Shown here: positions 1 to 7,987 of the stretch, one piece after another
How the letters are laid out: the number at the start of each line of letters is the position of its first letter
How positions within the stretch are numbered: position 1 is the stretch's first letter
Assembly (NCBI GenBank): GCA_016780525.1
Contig: JADHLR010000020.1
Span: forward strand, 1 to 16,081
Direction: 5' to 3'
Origin: Candidatus Puniceispirillum sp.
GTDB taxonomy: Bacteria; Pseudomonadota; Alphaproteobacteria; Puniceispirillales; Puniceispirillaceae
DNA: 16,081 bases
Notes under the pieces: generated by a model
Seen by the model: only the letters and a program-made list of their open reading frames with translations
What the model was told of the DNA's origin: nothing
The model's database searches: none
Translations under genes and position numbers: made by a program

Positions 1-1673
1 AGGATCTTGTTACAAAGGCGCTCAAAGGTGTCGCACCGGACAGCTTGCATCATCTGGACGAAGATGGCCTTGATATTGCCGCGCTCTATCAGATTGATGC
101 AGTATCGCCAGCGGCATCTGATCAGGTGCCGGTACATCGGCTAACCGCGCATCCGGCGCAGCGGCTGGCATATGGCTGGCGGGTCTGCCAGCCGGTCGAA
201 ACAGACGCCGCACCGGAAACCGTCAATGCGGCCATTCTGGACGAACTTGCTGGTGGTGCGATGGGTATTTATCTGAACCTTGGGTCGGCGGCGGCGACAC
301 AGCTTGAGCAGATGTTGCATGATGTTGTTTTGGGGGCGGCTGATATCGTGCTGGATGCTGGCCCGCATGTTGGTGATGCGCTTGCCGTTTTTGCAAAAAT
401 GGCGCGCGGTCAGGGTAAAAACCTGTCCGACATCAGCCTTGATCTGGCGATAGATCCATTTGCCCCGCAGGCCGACGCCGCGCTTTTGGCAGAAGGTCTG
501 CACTTAATGGGCGGGGCTGGCGATGCCGACATCACCGACGGTGTGTTCCGGCTGAATGGCTGGCAGTGGCATAATCATGGTCTCAGTCAGGTACAGGAGC
601 TGGCCTATTTGCTGGCGGCGGCAACGCAGATTTTCCGCTCTGGCACCGAAGCCGGATTGCCGGCAGAGCTGATTGCGCGCAAGACATCGATGAGCGTCGC
701 ACTGCCAGCCGATATGTTTGATGGCATCGCCAAATGCCGCGCCTTGCGACGTGGCTGGGCCGGGCTGGTGACGGCTTTGGGGTTGCGTGCCGACAGTTAT
801 CCGTTGCACCTGCAGGCATTGCCGTCGATGCGTATGTTCAGCCTTGCTGATGCCGATATGAATATAATGCGCACCACTACGGCGTTGCTTGGCGGTGCTA
901 TGGGCGGTGCCGATATGATGACCGCCTATGCGCATGACGTGTTGACCGGCGGCAGTGCGATGGGGCGGCGTCTGGCGCGGATGCAGCAAATTATGATGAT
1001 TGAGGAATCGGGTTTGGGGCGCAGTCTTGATGCGGCTGGCGGTGCGGCGTTTATTGAGGCGCGTACCGAGGCGCTTGCCGCAGCGGCATGGGCTGGTTTT
1101 CAGGATATCGAGGCGGCTGGCGGCGCGGCGGTGGCACAGGCTGAACAGAGATTTGCGGCGATGGCAGAGGCCGCCGCCCGCCGCCGTGACCAGCAGTTGG
1201 CACAAGGCAAATTGCCGTTGCTTGGGATAACAGTGCAGCCTGACAGCAAGCCGGTTGGCGATCTGGCACCGCGCTGGCAGATGATCGCGCGCCCGGCAGC
1301 GGTGATTGAGGCGATTCGCCGACAGAGTGCAAAAACACCGCCGCGTATTTTGATTTTGCAGCAGGGCGATGCGGCAGATCCGCGGCGAGAGGCAATCCGG
1401 CGGGTGCTCCGTATTGGCGGCATGTCGGCGGTGCATTTGACATTACCGGTGGCCCCTGTTGATGCGGTGACAGTTGATTCCGTGAGAGTTGCGCGCCCGG
1501 CCATTGTTGTTTTGCTCGATCTGAAAATTGACAGGCTGAACCCGCAGGTGCGGGAACAGCTTGATCATAGCATTCTGCTGGGTGGCATTTTTGAGGCTGA
1601 TGATATTTTGCCAGATACTGCGCAAATTGCGTGGCTGATAAAGCTGGCAGATATGACAAAGGATCTGGATTAA
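1..1673 (+). CDS. mutA: Methylmalonyl-CoA mutase small (beta) subunit, 5'-partial
   Basis: Small, non-catalytic subunit of the heterodimeric B12-dependent mutase that interconverts (R)-methylmalonyl-CoA and succinyl-CoA in the cytoplasm, used in propionate, odd-chain fatty acid and branched amino acid breakdown. The frame is open from base 3 with no stop, and the residues read there (DLVTKALKGV...) resemble the conserved N-terminal part of the family. The gene therefore starts outside the window, and the TTG at 45 is an internal leucine. About 556 residues are visible, against roughly 600-640 in relatives. The TIM-barrel part fills the first ~430 residues. The C-terminal B12-fold (from about PPRILILQQG) lacks the DxHxxG cobalt-ligand motif, as expected for this subunit. 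The TAA stop shares one base with the mutB start, so the two are translationally coupled. Identification is by family resemblance plus the mutB partner. Confidence 0.93.
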   Translation, partial: DLVTKALKGVAPDSLHHLDEDGLDIAALYQIDAVSPAASDQVPVHRLTAHPAQRLAYGWRVCQPVETDAAPETVNAAILDELAGGAMGIYLNLGSAAATQLEQMLHDVVLGAADIVLDAGPHVGDALAVFAKMARGQGKNLSDISLDLAIDPFAPQADAALLAEGLHLMGGAGDADITDGVFRLNGWQWHNHGLSQVQELAYLLAAATQIFRSGTEAGLPAELIARKTSMSVALPADMFDGIAKCRALRRGWAGLVTALGLRADSYPLHLQALPSMRMFSLADADMNIMRTTTALLGGAMGGADMMTAYAHDVLTGGSAMGRRLARMQQIMMIEESGLGRSLDAAGGAAFIEARTEALAAAAWAGFQDIEAAGGAAVAQAEQRFAAMAEAAARRRDQQLAQGKLPLLGITVQPDSKPVGDLAPRWQMIARPAAVIEAIRRQSAKTPPRILILQQGDAADPRREAIRRVLRIGGMSAVHLTLPVAPVDAVTVDSVRVARPAIVVLLDLKIDRLNPQVREQLDHSILLGGIFEADDILPDTAQIAWLIKLADMTKDLD

Positions 1674-3850
1674 TGCAGGGGTTTCCTGACTTCACCAAAA
1701 TCGCCCTGCCTGCTGCCGACCAGATCACCGCCAGCCTTGGCGAGATGCCAGATGCCATTAACCCGGGTGCTATCGATAATGCCGAGCAATTGCCCCTGCC
1801 GGCACTGGCATCTGGCGATGCGGAAACACAGGCACGGCTGGCGGGCAGTCAACCGGGCATCGCGCCATTTTTACGTGGCCCTTACCCCAGCATGTACGCC
1901 ACCCGCCCATGGACAATCAGACAATATGCCGGCTTTTCCACAGCCGAAGAATCGAATAAATTCTACCGGAAAAATCTGGCGGCAGGTCAGATGGGATTAT
2001 CAGTGGCATTCGATTTGCCAACACATCGGGGCTATGATTCGGATAATCCGCTGGTGGCTGATGATGTCGGTCTGGCGGGTGTGGCGATTGATTCGATTGC
2101 TGATATGGCGCTGTTGTTTGACTCTATCCCACTTGATCGGATGACCGTATCGATGACCATGAATGGCGCGGTTTTGCCGGTGCTGGCTTTATTTATTGTT
2201 GCCGCCGAAGAACAGGGTGTGCCCGCCGCGAAATTGGCTGGCACCATCCAAAATGATGTTTTGAAAGAATTTATGGTGCGCAACACCTATATATATCCGC
2301 CGACGCCCTCAATGCGGATTGTGTCGGATATTTTTGCTTTTTGCGCCCGGGAAATGCCGAAATTCAATTTTATTTCGGTGTCGGGCTATCACATGCAAGA
2401 GGCCGGAGCATCGGCCGATCTGGAACTTGCCTATACATTGGCTGATGGCCTCGCCTATATGCGTGCCGGTGTCGCGGCTGGTCTGAAGGTTGATGATTTT
2501 GCCCCGCGGCTGTCATTCTTTTTTGGCATTGGCATGAATTTCTATATGGAAGTGGCAAAATTACGGGCGGCGCGCATTCTCTGGGCGGAATTGATGCAGG
2601 CGCATTTTTCACCGCAAGATCCAAAGTCATTGATGCTGCGGACACATTGCCAAACCTCGGGCTGGTCATTGGCCGCTCAGGATGTGTTTAATAATGTGCC
2701 GCGCACCTGTATTGAAGCGGCCGCAGCGGTGGCGGGTCATACGCAATCGCTGCATACCAACTCGCTTGACGAGGCCTTGGGGCTGCCCACCGATTACGCC
2801 GCCCGGATCGCCCGTAACACGCAAATCCATCTGCAAAATGAAGCGAATATGGCACATGTGATTGATCCGTTTGGTGGCAGCCATCTGATCGAGCAACTGA
2901 CCCAACAGCTGGCGGACAAGGCGCGCCAGCATATCGCTGAAACCGAATCGCTTGGCGGTATGGCGGCGGCGATTGAGGCTGGCATCCCGAAATTACGCAT
3001 TGAGGAAGTGGCGACAGCAACTCAGGCACGCCTTGATTCGGTCGAGCAGGTGATTGTGGGTGTGAATAAATATCAGCCTGCCACCAGCGATAGCAGTGCC
3101 GAGCAGGTCGAGGTGCGCCGGATTGATAATGGCGACGTGCGCGAGCAGCAAATTGCGCGGCTGCAAAAGCTGCGTAAGAGCCGCGATCAGGCGGCGGTCG
3201 ATGCGGCACTGGCGGCATTGTCACAGGCAGCGGCCGGCACCGATAATTTGATGCCGCTTGCCATTGAGGCGGCACGGCATCGCGCCACGGTAGGTGAAAT
3301 GTCAGATGCGCTCGCCGCAAATTTTGGCAGGCATACCGCCAAAATTCAGGGTGTTCGTGGCGTCTGGCGCAAGCATGTTGTGGCAGATGCCGATATCGAC
3401 ATATTGAAACAGCGGGTCGCGGCGTTTCGTGATGCGGTTGGTCGTCCACCCCGCTTTTTAGTCGCAAAGCTGGGTCAGGATGGGCATGATCGCGGCCAGA
3501 AAGTGATTGCCTCGGCGTTTGCTGATCTTGGCTTTGAGGTGATCACCGGGCCGTTATTTCAGACCCCGGACGATGTTTATGATTTGGCGATTGATGGTGA
3601 AGTCGACGCGATTGGCGTGTCAACATTGGCTGCCAGCCATCTCAGTCAGGTGCCGTCATTGCGCCGTAAACTGGATGCTGGCGCCGGGCGTCATATTGAA
3701 CTGGTTGTCGGCGGGGTGATCCCGCCGGGTGATATTCCGGCATTAGAAGCGGCTGGTGCTGGCGCGGTATTTCTGCCAGGCACAAAATCAACAGATGCGG
3801 CGATGCGCCTGCTTGATCTTTTGGCGCGGCGGCGCAATATCTCAGCATGA
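1673..3850 (+). CDS. mutB: Methylmalonyl-CoA mutase large (alpha) subunit
   Basis: Catalytic, adenosylcobalamin-binding subunit; 725 residues, the usual length. The N-terminal substrate-binding TIM barrel carries the hallmark MYATRPWTIRQYAGF at 74-88, followed by VAFDLPTHRGYDSDNP. The C-terminal B12 domain starts near residue 594 and has DGHDRG at 603-608, in which His605 is the expected lower cobalt ligand, then GVST and the VVGGVIP loop. I chose ATG 1673 because it sits in a TAATG overlap with the mutA stop and has AAAGGA nine bases upstream. An in-frame GTG at 1631 would add 14 residues that overlap mutA and do not look like the family. No meaB/argK-type chaperone or epimerase gene is visible in the window. 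Assignment is firm. Confidence 0.97.
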   Translation: MQGFPDFTKIALPAADQITASLGEMPDAINPGAIDNAEQLPLPALASGDAETQARLAGSQPGIAPFLRGPYPSMYATRPWTIRQYAGFSTAEESNKFYRKNLAAGQMGLSVAFDLPTHRGYDSDNPLVADDVGLAGVAIDSIADMALLFDSIPLDRMTVSMTMNGAVLPVLALFIVAAEEQGVPAAKLAGTIQNDVLKEFMVRNTYIYPPTPSMRIVSDIFAFCAREMPKFNFISVSGYHMQEAGASADLELAYTLADGLAYMRAGVAAGLKVDDFAPRLSFFFGIGMNFYMEVAKLRAARILWAELMQAHFSPQDPKSLMLRTHCQTSGWSLAAQDVFNNVPRTCIEAAAAVAGHTQSLHTNSLDEALGLPTDYAARIARNTQIHLQNEANMAHVIDPFGGSHLIEQLTQQLADKARQHIAETESLGGMAAAIEAGIPKLRIEEVATATQARLDSVEQVIVGVNKYQPATSDSSAEQVEVRRIDNGDVREQQIARLQKLRKSRDQAAVDAALAALSQAAAGTDNLMPLAIEAARHRATVGEMSDALAANFGRHTAKIQGVRGVWRKHVVADADIDILKQRVAAFRDAVGRPPRFLVAKLGQDGHDRGQKVIASAFADLGFEVITGPLFQTPDDVYDLAIDGEVDAIGVSTLAASHLSQVPSLRRKLDAGAGRHIELVVGGVIPPGDIPALEAAGAGAVFLPGTKSTDAAMRLLDLLARRRNISA

Positions 3851-3873
3851 ACCAGCGTTTTTGGTCATTTTTT
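3848..3873 (+). terminator. Possible weak terminator after mutB
   Basis: A short imperfect hairpin includes the mutB stop codon: TG and ACCA (3848-3854, one bulged A) can pair with TGGTCA (3862-3867), followed directly by six T (3868-3873). The stem is short and AT-rich, so termination may be partial and sufE (start 3895) may still be read from the mut transcript. Confidence 0.3.
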
Positions 3874-3894
3874 CGATAAGAGGTAAACCCGTTT

Positions 3895-4317
3895 ATGCCC
3901 ACACAAACCGCCGCAACGGCACAGGCTGAAGCCGCCGCGATCGTCGAAGAATTTGGATTTTTTGATGATTGGGAAGACCGCTATCAGCTATTGATTGATC
4001 AGGGGCGCAAGCTGGCGCCATTTCCCGGCCATCTGCGTGATGATTCGCACAAGTTGCGTGGCTGCCAATCGGTCGTTTATTTTGCCGCCGAACGCGATGC
4101 CTCGGATGTTGTCACATTTACTGCCGAGTCGGATGCGGCCATTGTGCAGGGTCTGGTGGCGCTTTTACTGCGCGTCTATTCGGGACGCCCTGCCACAGAA
4201 ATTCGCGATACAGAGCCGAGTTTCCTAACCGAAATTGGTCTCGATTCACATCTTTCGGCCACCCGCAAAAACGGCCTTGCCAGCATGCTTGGCGCGATTA
4301 AATCTGCGGCAAACTAA
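3895..4317 (+). CDS. sufE: SufE cysteine desulfurase sulfur acceptor
   Basis: Sulfur-shuttle protein that takes persulfide sulfur from the cysteine desulfurase SufS and passes it to the SufBCD scaffold for Fe-S cluster assembly in the cytoplasm. It has 140 residues, typical for the family. The active cysteine lies in the conserved RGCQS motif (Cys57), preceded by the typical EEF...DWEDRYQLLIDQG segment at 18-37. The ending, with LSATRKNGLASML, is also characteristic. ATG 3895 is preceded by AAGAGGT at 3878-3884, a good but somewhat distant Shine-Dalgarno. It stands apart from other suf genes here. Its TAA overlaps the stop of the convergent regulator gene by four bases (CTAA at 4314-4317). 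Confidence 0.95.
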   Translation: MPTQTAATAQAEAAAIVEEFGFFDDWEDRYQLLIDQGRKLAPFPGHLRDDSHKLRGCQSVVYFAAERDASDVVTFTAESDAAIVQGLVALLLRVYSGRPATEIRDTEPSFLTEIGLDSHLSATRKNGLASMLGAIKSAAN

Positions 4318-5303
4318 TCCGGGCTTCGTTCAGCCCGCGGTGTCCGGTCGTAGCATTCGCGATAGCATTTTGAAAAATGCGAAGCTGAAACAAAGCCGCA
4401 GGCTAGCGCAACTGACAGAATTGACATTGATGTCTGGCGCAGCAAATGGCGGGCACGTGCCAGCCGTAAATTCAGATAATAACGGGTTGGCGTGGTATTC
4501 AGATATTTGCGGAACAAGCGTTCAAGCTGGCGTGTCGACAGCCCGGTTTGGCGCGCAATGGCTGTCTGTGGCAGCGGTTCTTCCAGATTATCTTCCATGG
4601 TTTTCACCACAGCCAGCAATTTTGGATGGCTGACGCCGATGCGCGAGCGTAGTTCCATGCGCTGCCGGTCGGTGGGTTCGCGGATGCGGTCGTGAATGAA
4701 CTGATCCGACACTTCAGCCGCCAATTGCGCCCCATGTGACTGCGAAATCAGATTGAGCATCATATCCAGCGCAGCGGTGCCGCCAGAGCATGTCACCCGG
4801 TTGCCATCAATTTCAAACAGATCAGTGGTAATCTCCAGTTCCTGAAACTCTTCGGCCAGCCCGTCAATATTCTCCCAGTGAATGGTACAGCGACGCCCAG
4901 TCAGCAATCCGGCAGCCGCCATTACATAGGTGCCGGTACAAATGGCCCCAATAATAGCCCCGTTTCGGTCAAGCCTGCGGATCAGGTTCAAAATAGCTTT
5001 GCTGGTGTTGCCGCGAACATTGACGCCGGCGCACACAAACACCATGCGGCATTTCTGCAAATTTTCTGGGTCGTTGTTGGTGTGCACTTCAACCCCATTG
5101 CTGGCGATGCTGCTGACACCATTGGGGCTGGCCACCATCCATTCAAAAATAGGTCTGCCACTTTGTCGGTTGGCGGCGCGTAATGGTTCGATGGCTGAGG
5201 AAAATGCCAGTAACGAAAACTCATTGAGCAACAGAAAGCCGATTTTTTGCGCATTTGTATCAGCTTCATTATTCAACAAATGTTTTATCGTGCTGCTATC
5301 CAT
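4314..5303 (-). CDS. GlxA-family AraC-type transcriptional regulator (GbdR/CdhR-like)
   Basis: 329-residue regulator with an N-terminal DJ-1/PfpI-like domain (about 20-190) and a C-terminal AraC double helix-turn-helix (about 225-322). The sensor domain shows the nucleophile-elbow region GAICTGTYVMAAAGLL (Cys122) and TIHWEN at 140-145. The DNA-binding part shows IARQTGLSTRQLERLFRKYL and a second helix pair ending in FSKCYRECYDRTP. Proteins with this layout include GbdR and CdhR, which activate glycine betaine and carnitine catabolism in pseudomonads. Given the betaine genes 4-10 kb away, that role is plausible here, but it is inference. It is transcribed away from the RNA methyltransferase gene. 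The ATG at 5303 has a weak AGAGA upstream. The 3' end overlaps sufE by four bases. Confidence 0.94.
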   Translation of the reverse strand: MDSSTIKHLLNNEADTNAQKIGFLLLNEFSLLAFSSAIEPLRAANRQSGRPIFEWMVASPNGVSSIASNGVEVHTNNDPENLQKCRMVFVCAGVNVRGNTSKAILNLIRRLDRNGAIIGAICTGTYVMAAAGLLTGRRCTIHWENIDGLAEEFQELEITTDLFEIDGNRVTCSGGTAALDMMLNLISQSHGAQLAAEVSDQFIHDRIREPTDRQRMELRSRIGVSHPKLLAVVKTMEDNLEEPLPQTAIARQTGLSTRQLERLFRKYLNTTPTRYYLNLRLARARHLLRQTSMSILSVALACGFVSASHFSKCYRECYDRTPRAERSPD

Positions 5304-5501
5304 CTGTTTCTCTTACGCAAGCGCCGTTGAATGGCGGCCGTTTCACTTGTCATTAAGCGTCAATTTTGCGGAAATGAAACAAAAAAAATGCACCGGTGAT
5401 GAATTTTTTCCCGGCGGCTGGTCGCGTTCAGCTGTGGCGCTGCGGCCTGTTGTGGCTTTTTGGTGTCAAATAGCCGCGAAATTTGCTATCACCCTGCCGC
5501 G
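5304..5501. promoter_or_regulatory. Divergent intergenic region between regulator and TrmH-family genes
   Basis: 198 bases must hold the promoters for both divergent genes. Visible elements are a perfect 8-base palindrome CACCGGTG (5391-5398), a distant GTTTCA/TGAAAC pair (5340-5345 and 5375-5380), an A8 tract just before the palindrome and a T6 tract just after it. I could not place a convincing -35/-10 pair on either strand. Confidence 0.35.
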
Positions 5502-6320
5502 ATGACCCAGTTGCCGATTCCGATTCCTGACCCGATTACCAGCGCGGCGAATGCCGAGGTTAAATTTCTGCGTTCTTTGCATGAGCGTAAATATCGCAAG
5601 AAGTCGGGCTGGTTTCTGGCAGAAGGCACGCGCATTTGTCGTGAGGCTGTTGCGCTTGGGTGGGATTTGCATCGGCTGGCATTTTTGGCGGGCCGTGAGT
5701 CGGACGCGGTGATGGCGCCGATTTTAGCGGGACTCGCCGCGTCTGGTGGCCGCGCCCTGCCGGTGACCGAGGCCTTGTTACAGCGAATCAGCCGTAAAGA
5801 TAATCCGCAAATCCTGCTTGGTGCATTTGCCCAGCGCTGGCATGATTTGCAGAGTGTCACCCTGCAGACCGACAAAGTTTGGGTGGCGCTCGACCGGGTG
5901 CGCGACCCCGGTAATTTGGGAACAGTTATGCGCACGGCGGACGCCGTTGGTGCCGCTGGCATCATTCTGGTCGGCGATTGTACCGACCCGTTTTCGGTTG
6001 AGGCTGTGCGGGCGTCGATGGGCGCCGTTTTCAATGTGCAGATTGTGGCCTGTAGCGAGGCCGAATTTATGGCGTTTGGAGCGATCTGGCCGGGCCGGAT
6101 CATTGGCACCGCATTGCCAGCCGCGGTTGATTACCGAAGCGCCGATTATGATGGGCCATTAGTGATGCTGATGGGCAACGAACAATCCGGCTTGAGCAAA
6201 CCGCTCATTGATTTGTGCCATCAGCTGATTAAAATCCCGATGCTTGGCCGCTCGGACTCGCTCAATCTGGCTGTGGCAACGGGTGTTGCTCTATACACAG
6301 CCCTCGATAAGCGGCGCTAA
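5502..6320 (+). CDS. SpoU/TrmH-family RNA 2'-O-methyltransferase
   Basis: SAM-dependent methyltransferase of the SPOUT (trefoil-knot) class, predicted to methylate a ribose 2'-OH in rRNA or tRNA. It has 272 residues from ATG 5502. The N-terminal substrate-binding domain begins ITSAANAEVKFLRSL and contains the GWFLAEGTRICREA segment typical of the RlmB/TsnR branch. SpoU motifs are in order: motif 1 DPGNLGTVMRTADAVGA (135-151), motif 2 LMGNEQSGLS (223-232) and motif 3 IPMLGRSDSLNLAVATGVAL (245-264). A TTG at 5460 would add 14 residues that do not look conserved. No clear Shine-Dalgarno precedes either start. The exact target base cannot be told from sequence. The gene converges on and overlaps the next methyltransferase by four bases. 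Confidence 0.93.
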   Translation: MTQLPIPIPDPITSAANAEVKFLRSLHERKYRKKSGWFLAEGTRICREAVALGWDLHRLAFLAGRESDAVMAPILAGLAASGGRALPVTEALLQRISRKDNPQILLGAFAQRWHDLQSVTLQTDKVWVALDRVRDPGNLGTVMRTADAVGAAGIILVGDCTDPFSVEAVRASMGAVFNVQIVACSEAEFMAFGAIWPGRIIGTALPAAVDYRSADYDGPLVMLMGNEQSGLSKPLIDLCHQLIKIPMLGRSDSLNLAVATGVALYTALDKRR

Positions 6321-7240
6321 CCGGCCAGCCATCGGGCAAAATTTGCCTGTGCGACATAGCGTCTTGGCTGCGGGTCAGACAGGGCTGATTCCAGAATGGC
6401 AAGCTCGCCTGACTCGATTTGGCCGGGCCGCCCGGCAAGATGGTCGGCGAGTGCGTAATGCGCCGCCAGTGACGATGCGCGGATCGCATAAATTGTCAGC
6501 ACAAGAAACATCGCATCGGCACTTAGCAAACGGGCGGCTTGCTGTAATAAGGGCGACAAATCCTCTTCGATGCGCCAGGTTTCGCCTTTTGGGCCGCGGC
6601 CATATTTCGGCGGATCCAGAATGATCCCGTCATATTCACGTTGGCGTCTGATCTCGCGCGCCACAAAGCCGCTGGCATCATCGGTGATAAAGCGGATTGG
6701 TGCCGCCTCGAGGCCGCAGGCATCACGGTTTTCAAAGGCCTGTGCGATGGCTTTTTTGCTGGCGTCGACATGCGTGACTTCGGCACCGGCTGCGGCGGCA
6801 TGCAGACTGGCCAATCCGGAATAGGCAAACAGGTTCAGGATGCGCGGCGGCCGTTGGTGTTGCTGGGTAAATTTTTCGATATGCTCCGCACACCAGTTCC
6901 AATGCGCTGCCTGTTCCGGGAAAAATCCGAGATGGCGAAATGGTGTCGGACGCGCCAAAAAACGCAAGCTCTGATAATGCATCTGCCAGCTTTCAGGAAG
7001 CGTTTTCGCTAGTTGCCAGCCGCCGGATTCATGATCCTCGCTATCGGCTTTGCCAGGCTGGAATGTGCCATCAGCTGTCCAGGCATCGGCGGCAAGGCGC
7101 GGCCGCCACATGGCCTGTGGTTCAGGCCGAATAAAGCGAAAACTGCCAAATCGTTCCAGCTTTTTCAGATTACCGCTGTCAAGCAATTCGTAATCATGCC
7201 AGTCGGTGCTGGTTAGTAAAGTCAAATGCCGTGCCGTCAT
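6317..7240 (-). CDS. Class I SAM-dependent methyltransferase, RlmI/RlmK-like
   Basis: 307-residue Rossmann-fold methyltransferase. The SAM-binding motif I reads NLFAYSGLASLHAAAAGAEV (136-155), followed by the acidic HVDASKKAI. Motif IV is DPPKYGRGPKGE (209-220), the form seen in COG1092-type 23S rRNA cytosine methyltransferases. The first ~100 residues are a family-specific N-terminal region with no obvious PUA domain, so it is shorter than E. coli RlmI. A role in RNA modification is inferred from these motifs and from the convergent SpoU enzyme next door. I chose ATG 7240 (MTARHLTLLTS) over an upstream in-frame start at 7282, which would add 14 unconserved-looking residues. Neither start has a strong ribosome binding site. 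The stop lies in a CTAA overlap with the SpoU gene. Confidence 0.88.
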   Translation of the reverse strand: MTARHLTLLTSTDWHDYELLDSGNLKKLERFGSFRFIRPEPQAMWRPRLAADAWTADGTFQPGKADSEDHESGGWQLAKTLPESWQMHYQSLRFLARPTPFRHLGFFPEQAAHWNWCAEHIEKFTQQHQRPPRILNLFAYSGLASLHAAAAGAEVTHVDASKKAIAQAFENRDACGLEAAPIRFITDDASGFVAREIRRQREYDGIILDPPKYGRGPKGETWRIEEDLSPLLQQAARLLSADAMFLVLTIYAIRASSLAAHYALADHLAGRPGQIESGELAILESALSDPQPRRYVAQANFARWLAG

Positions 7241-7516
7241 GTCGGCGATACTGACATAGATGTTGCAGATTGCAATCCACAATCTGCCGGGGGTCTCGCC
7301 GGGTTGATTTTCTGGCCGGTTTGGTTATCTGGTCTTGGCTATCTTTGTTTATTCCTGTAAATTTGTAAAAATCTTGCTTAGTTTGCCGGGTTAATGCCAA
7401 GCACCTGCACTAAATATGCGAAAAATTTCAGATTTGTAGAAATAAGATGCGTGTAGCAGAGCAATATGTTAAACGGCGCCGGCGTGAATGTCCGGAGTGA
7501 ATTTTGGGTGTTTTCT
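7241..7516. promoter_or_regulatory. Divergent intergenic region upstream of methyltransferase and Lrp-type regulator
   Basis: The largest gene-free stretch (276 bases), clearly AT-richer on the side of the regulator. It holds the inverted repeat at 7265-7287 and two TGTAAA direct repeats eight bases apart (7356-7361, 7364-7369). These read as two TTTACA on the minus strand, possible -35-like elements for the methyltransferase. Lrp-type genes are often autoregulated through AT-rich upstream DNA, so an operator here is plausible. No firm -10 was found. Confidence 0.4.
7265..7287. repeat. Inverted repeat with embedded 10-base palindrome
   Basis: GCAGATTG (7265-7272) and CAATCTGC (7280-7287) are perfect reverse complements with a seven-base spacer. 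The same left arm also forms the perfect 10-base palindrome GATTGCAATC (7268-7277), so two alternative pairings exist. It lies 25-47 bases upstream of the minus-strand methyltransferase start, in its likely promoter or leader. It could be an operator or an RNA hairpin. Confidence 0.5.
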
Positions 7517-7987
7517 ATGGATCGAATTGACAAGCTAATCTTGACGCAGCTTCAGCATAACGCGGCGCAGCCAGTGGCGGATATCGCGCGCAAGGTCGGG
7601 TTGTCGGTAACGCCATGTTGGCGGCGCATTCAACGGATGGAAGAATCAGGCCTCATTCGCAAGCGCGTCGCCCTGCTTGACCCAAAAGCCATCGGCGTCG
7701 GCATGTCGGTGTTTGTGGCGGTGCGCACTGACCAGCATAACGCTGAATGGTTGAGTGATTTTGCCAAGATGGTCGCGCATATGCCAGAGGTCGTCGAATT
7801 TTACCGGATGAGTGGAGAGGTTGATTATTTACTGCGGGTCGTGGTGCCTGATATGGCGGCCTATGACACATTTTATCGCAAGCTGATTGCCAATGTTCAG
7901 CTCACCGATGTCAGCTCGTCATTTGCCATGGAAGAAATTAAATATACCACGGCATTACCCTTGCCAGAGCTTGATGATGACGTCTAA
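7517..7987 (+). CDS. Lrp/AsnC-family transcriptional regulator
   Basis: 156-residue feast/famine regulator. The N-terminal winged helix-turn-helix starts MDRIDKLILTQLQHNAAQPV and has the recognition region ARKVGLSVTPCWRRIQRMEE (24-43), then GLIRKRVALLDPKAIG. The C-terminal RAM ligand-binding/oligomerisation domain (about 64-142) includes VVEFYRMSGEVDYLLRVVVP. Such proteins sense amino acids and control their metabolism. The ligand cannot be read from the sequence. ATG 7517 is chosen because it gives the family's standard N-terminus; an in-frame ATG at 7466 would add 17 residues. The end overlaps the downstream glycosyltransferase start, so the two are probably cotranscribed, an unusual partnership for a local regulator. 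Confidence 0.95.
   Translation: MDRIDKLILTQLQHNAAQPVADIARKVGLSVTPCWRRIQRMEESGLIRKRVALLDPKAIGVGMSVFVAVRTDQHNAEWLSDFAKMVAHMPEVVEFYRMSGEVDYLLRVVVPDMAAYDTFYRKLIANVQLTDVSSSFAMEEIKYTTALPLPELDDDV

Noticed and set aside
504..1436. Long open frame (about 310 codons) on the minus strand inside mutA
   Set aside because: The translation is rich in His, Arg, Gln and Cys with no recognisable domain, as expected for an antisense shadow of a GC-rich gene; mutA in the other strand is clearly real.
1631..1672. Upstream GTG start for mutB
   Set aside because: It would overlap the end of mutA by 43 bases and add residues unlike the family; ATG 1673 has a ribosome binding site and a TAATG coupling.
2688..3467. 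Minus-strand open frame of about 259 codons inside mutB
   Set aside because: Low-complexity Pro/His/Arg/Gln translation with no family resemblance, opposite the conserved mutB frame.
1..4317. mutAB plus sufE as one functional Fe-S/B12 system
   Set aside because: Methylmalonyl-CoA mutase is not an Fe-S enzyme, and the possible terminator plus separate ribosome binding site suggest simple neighbourhood.
4930..5505. Plus-strand open frame across the regulator gene and the divergent region
   Set aside because: It lies mainly opposite the conserved GlxA-type coding sequence and shows no domain; treated as a shadow.
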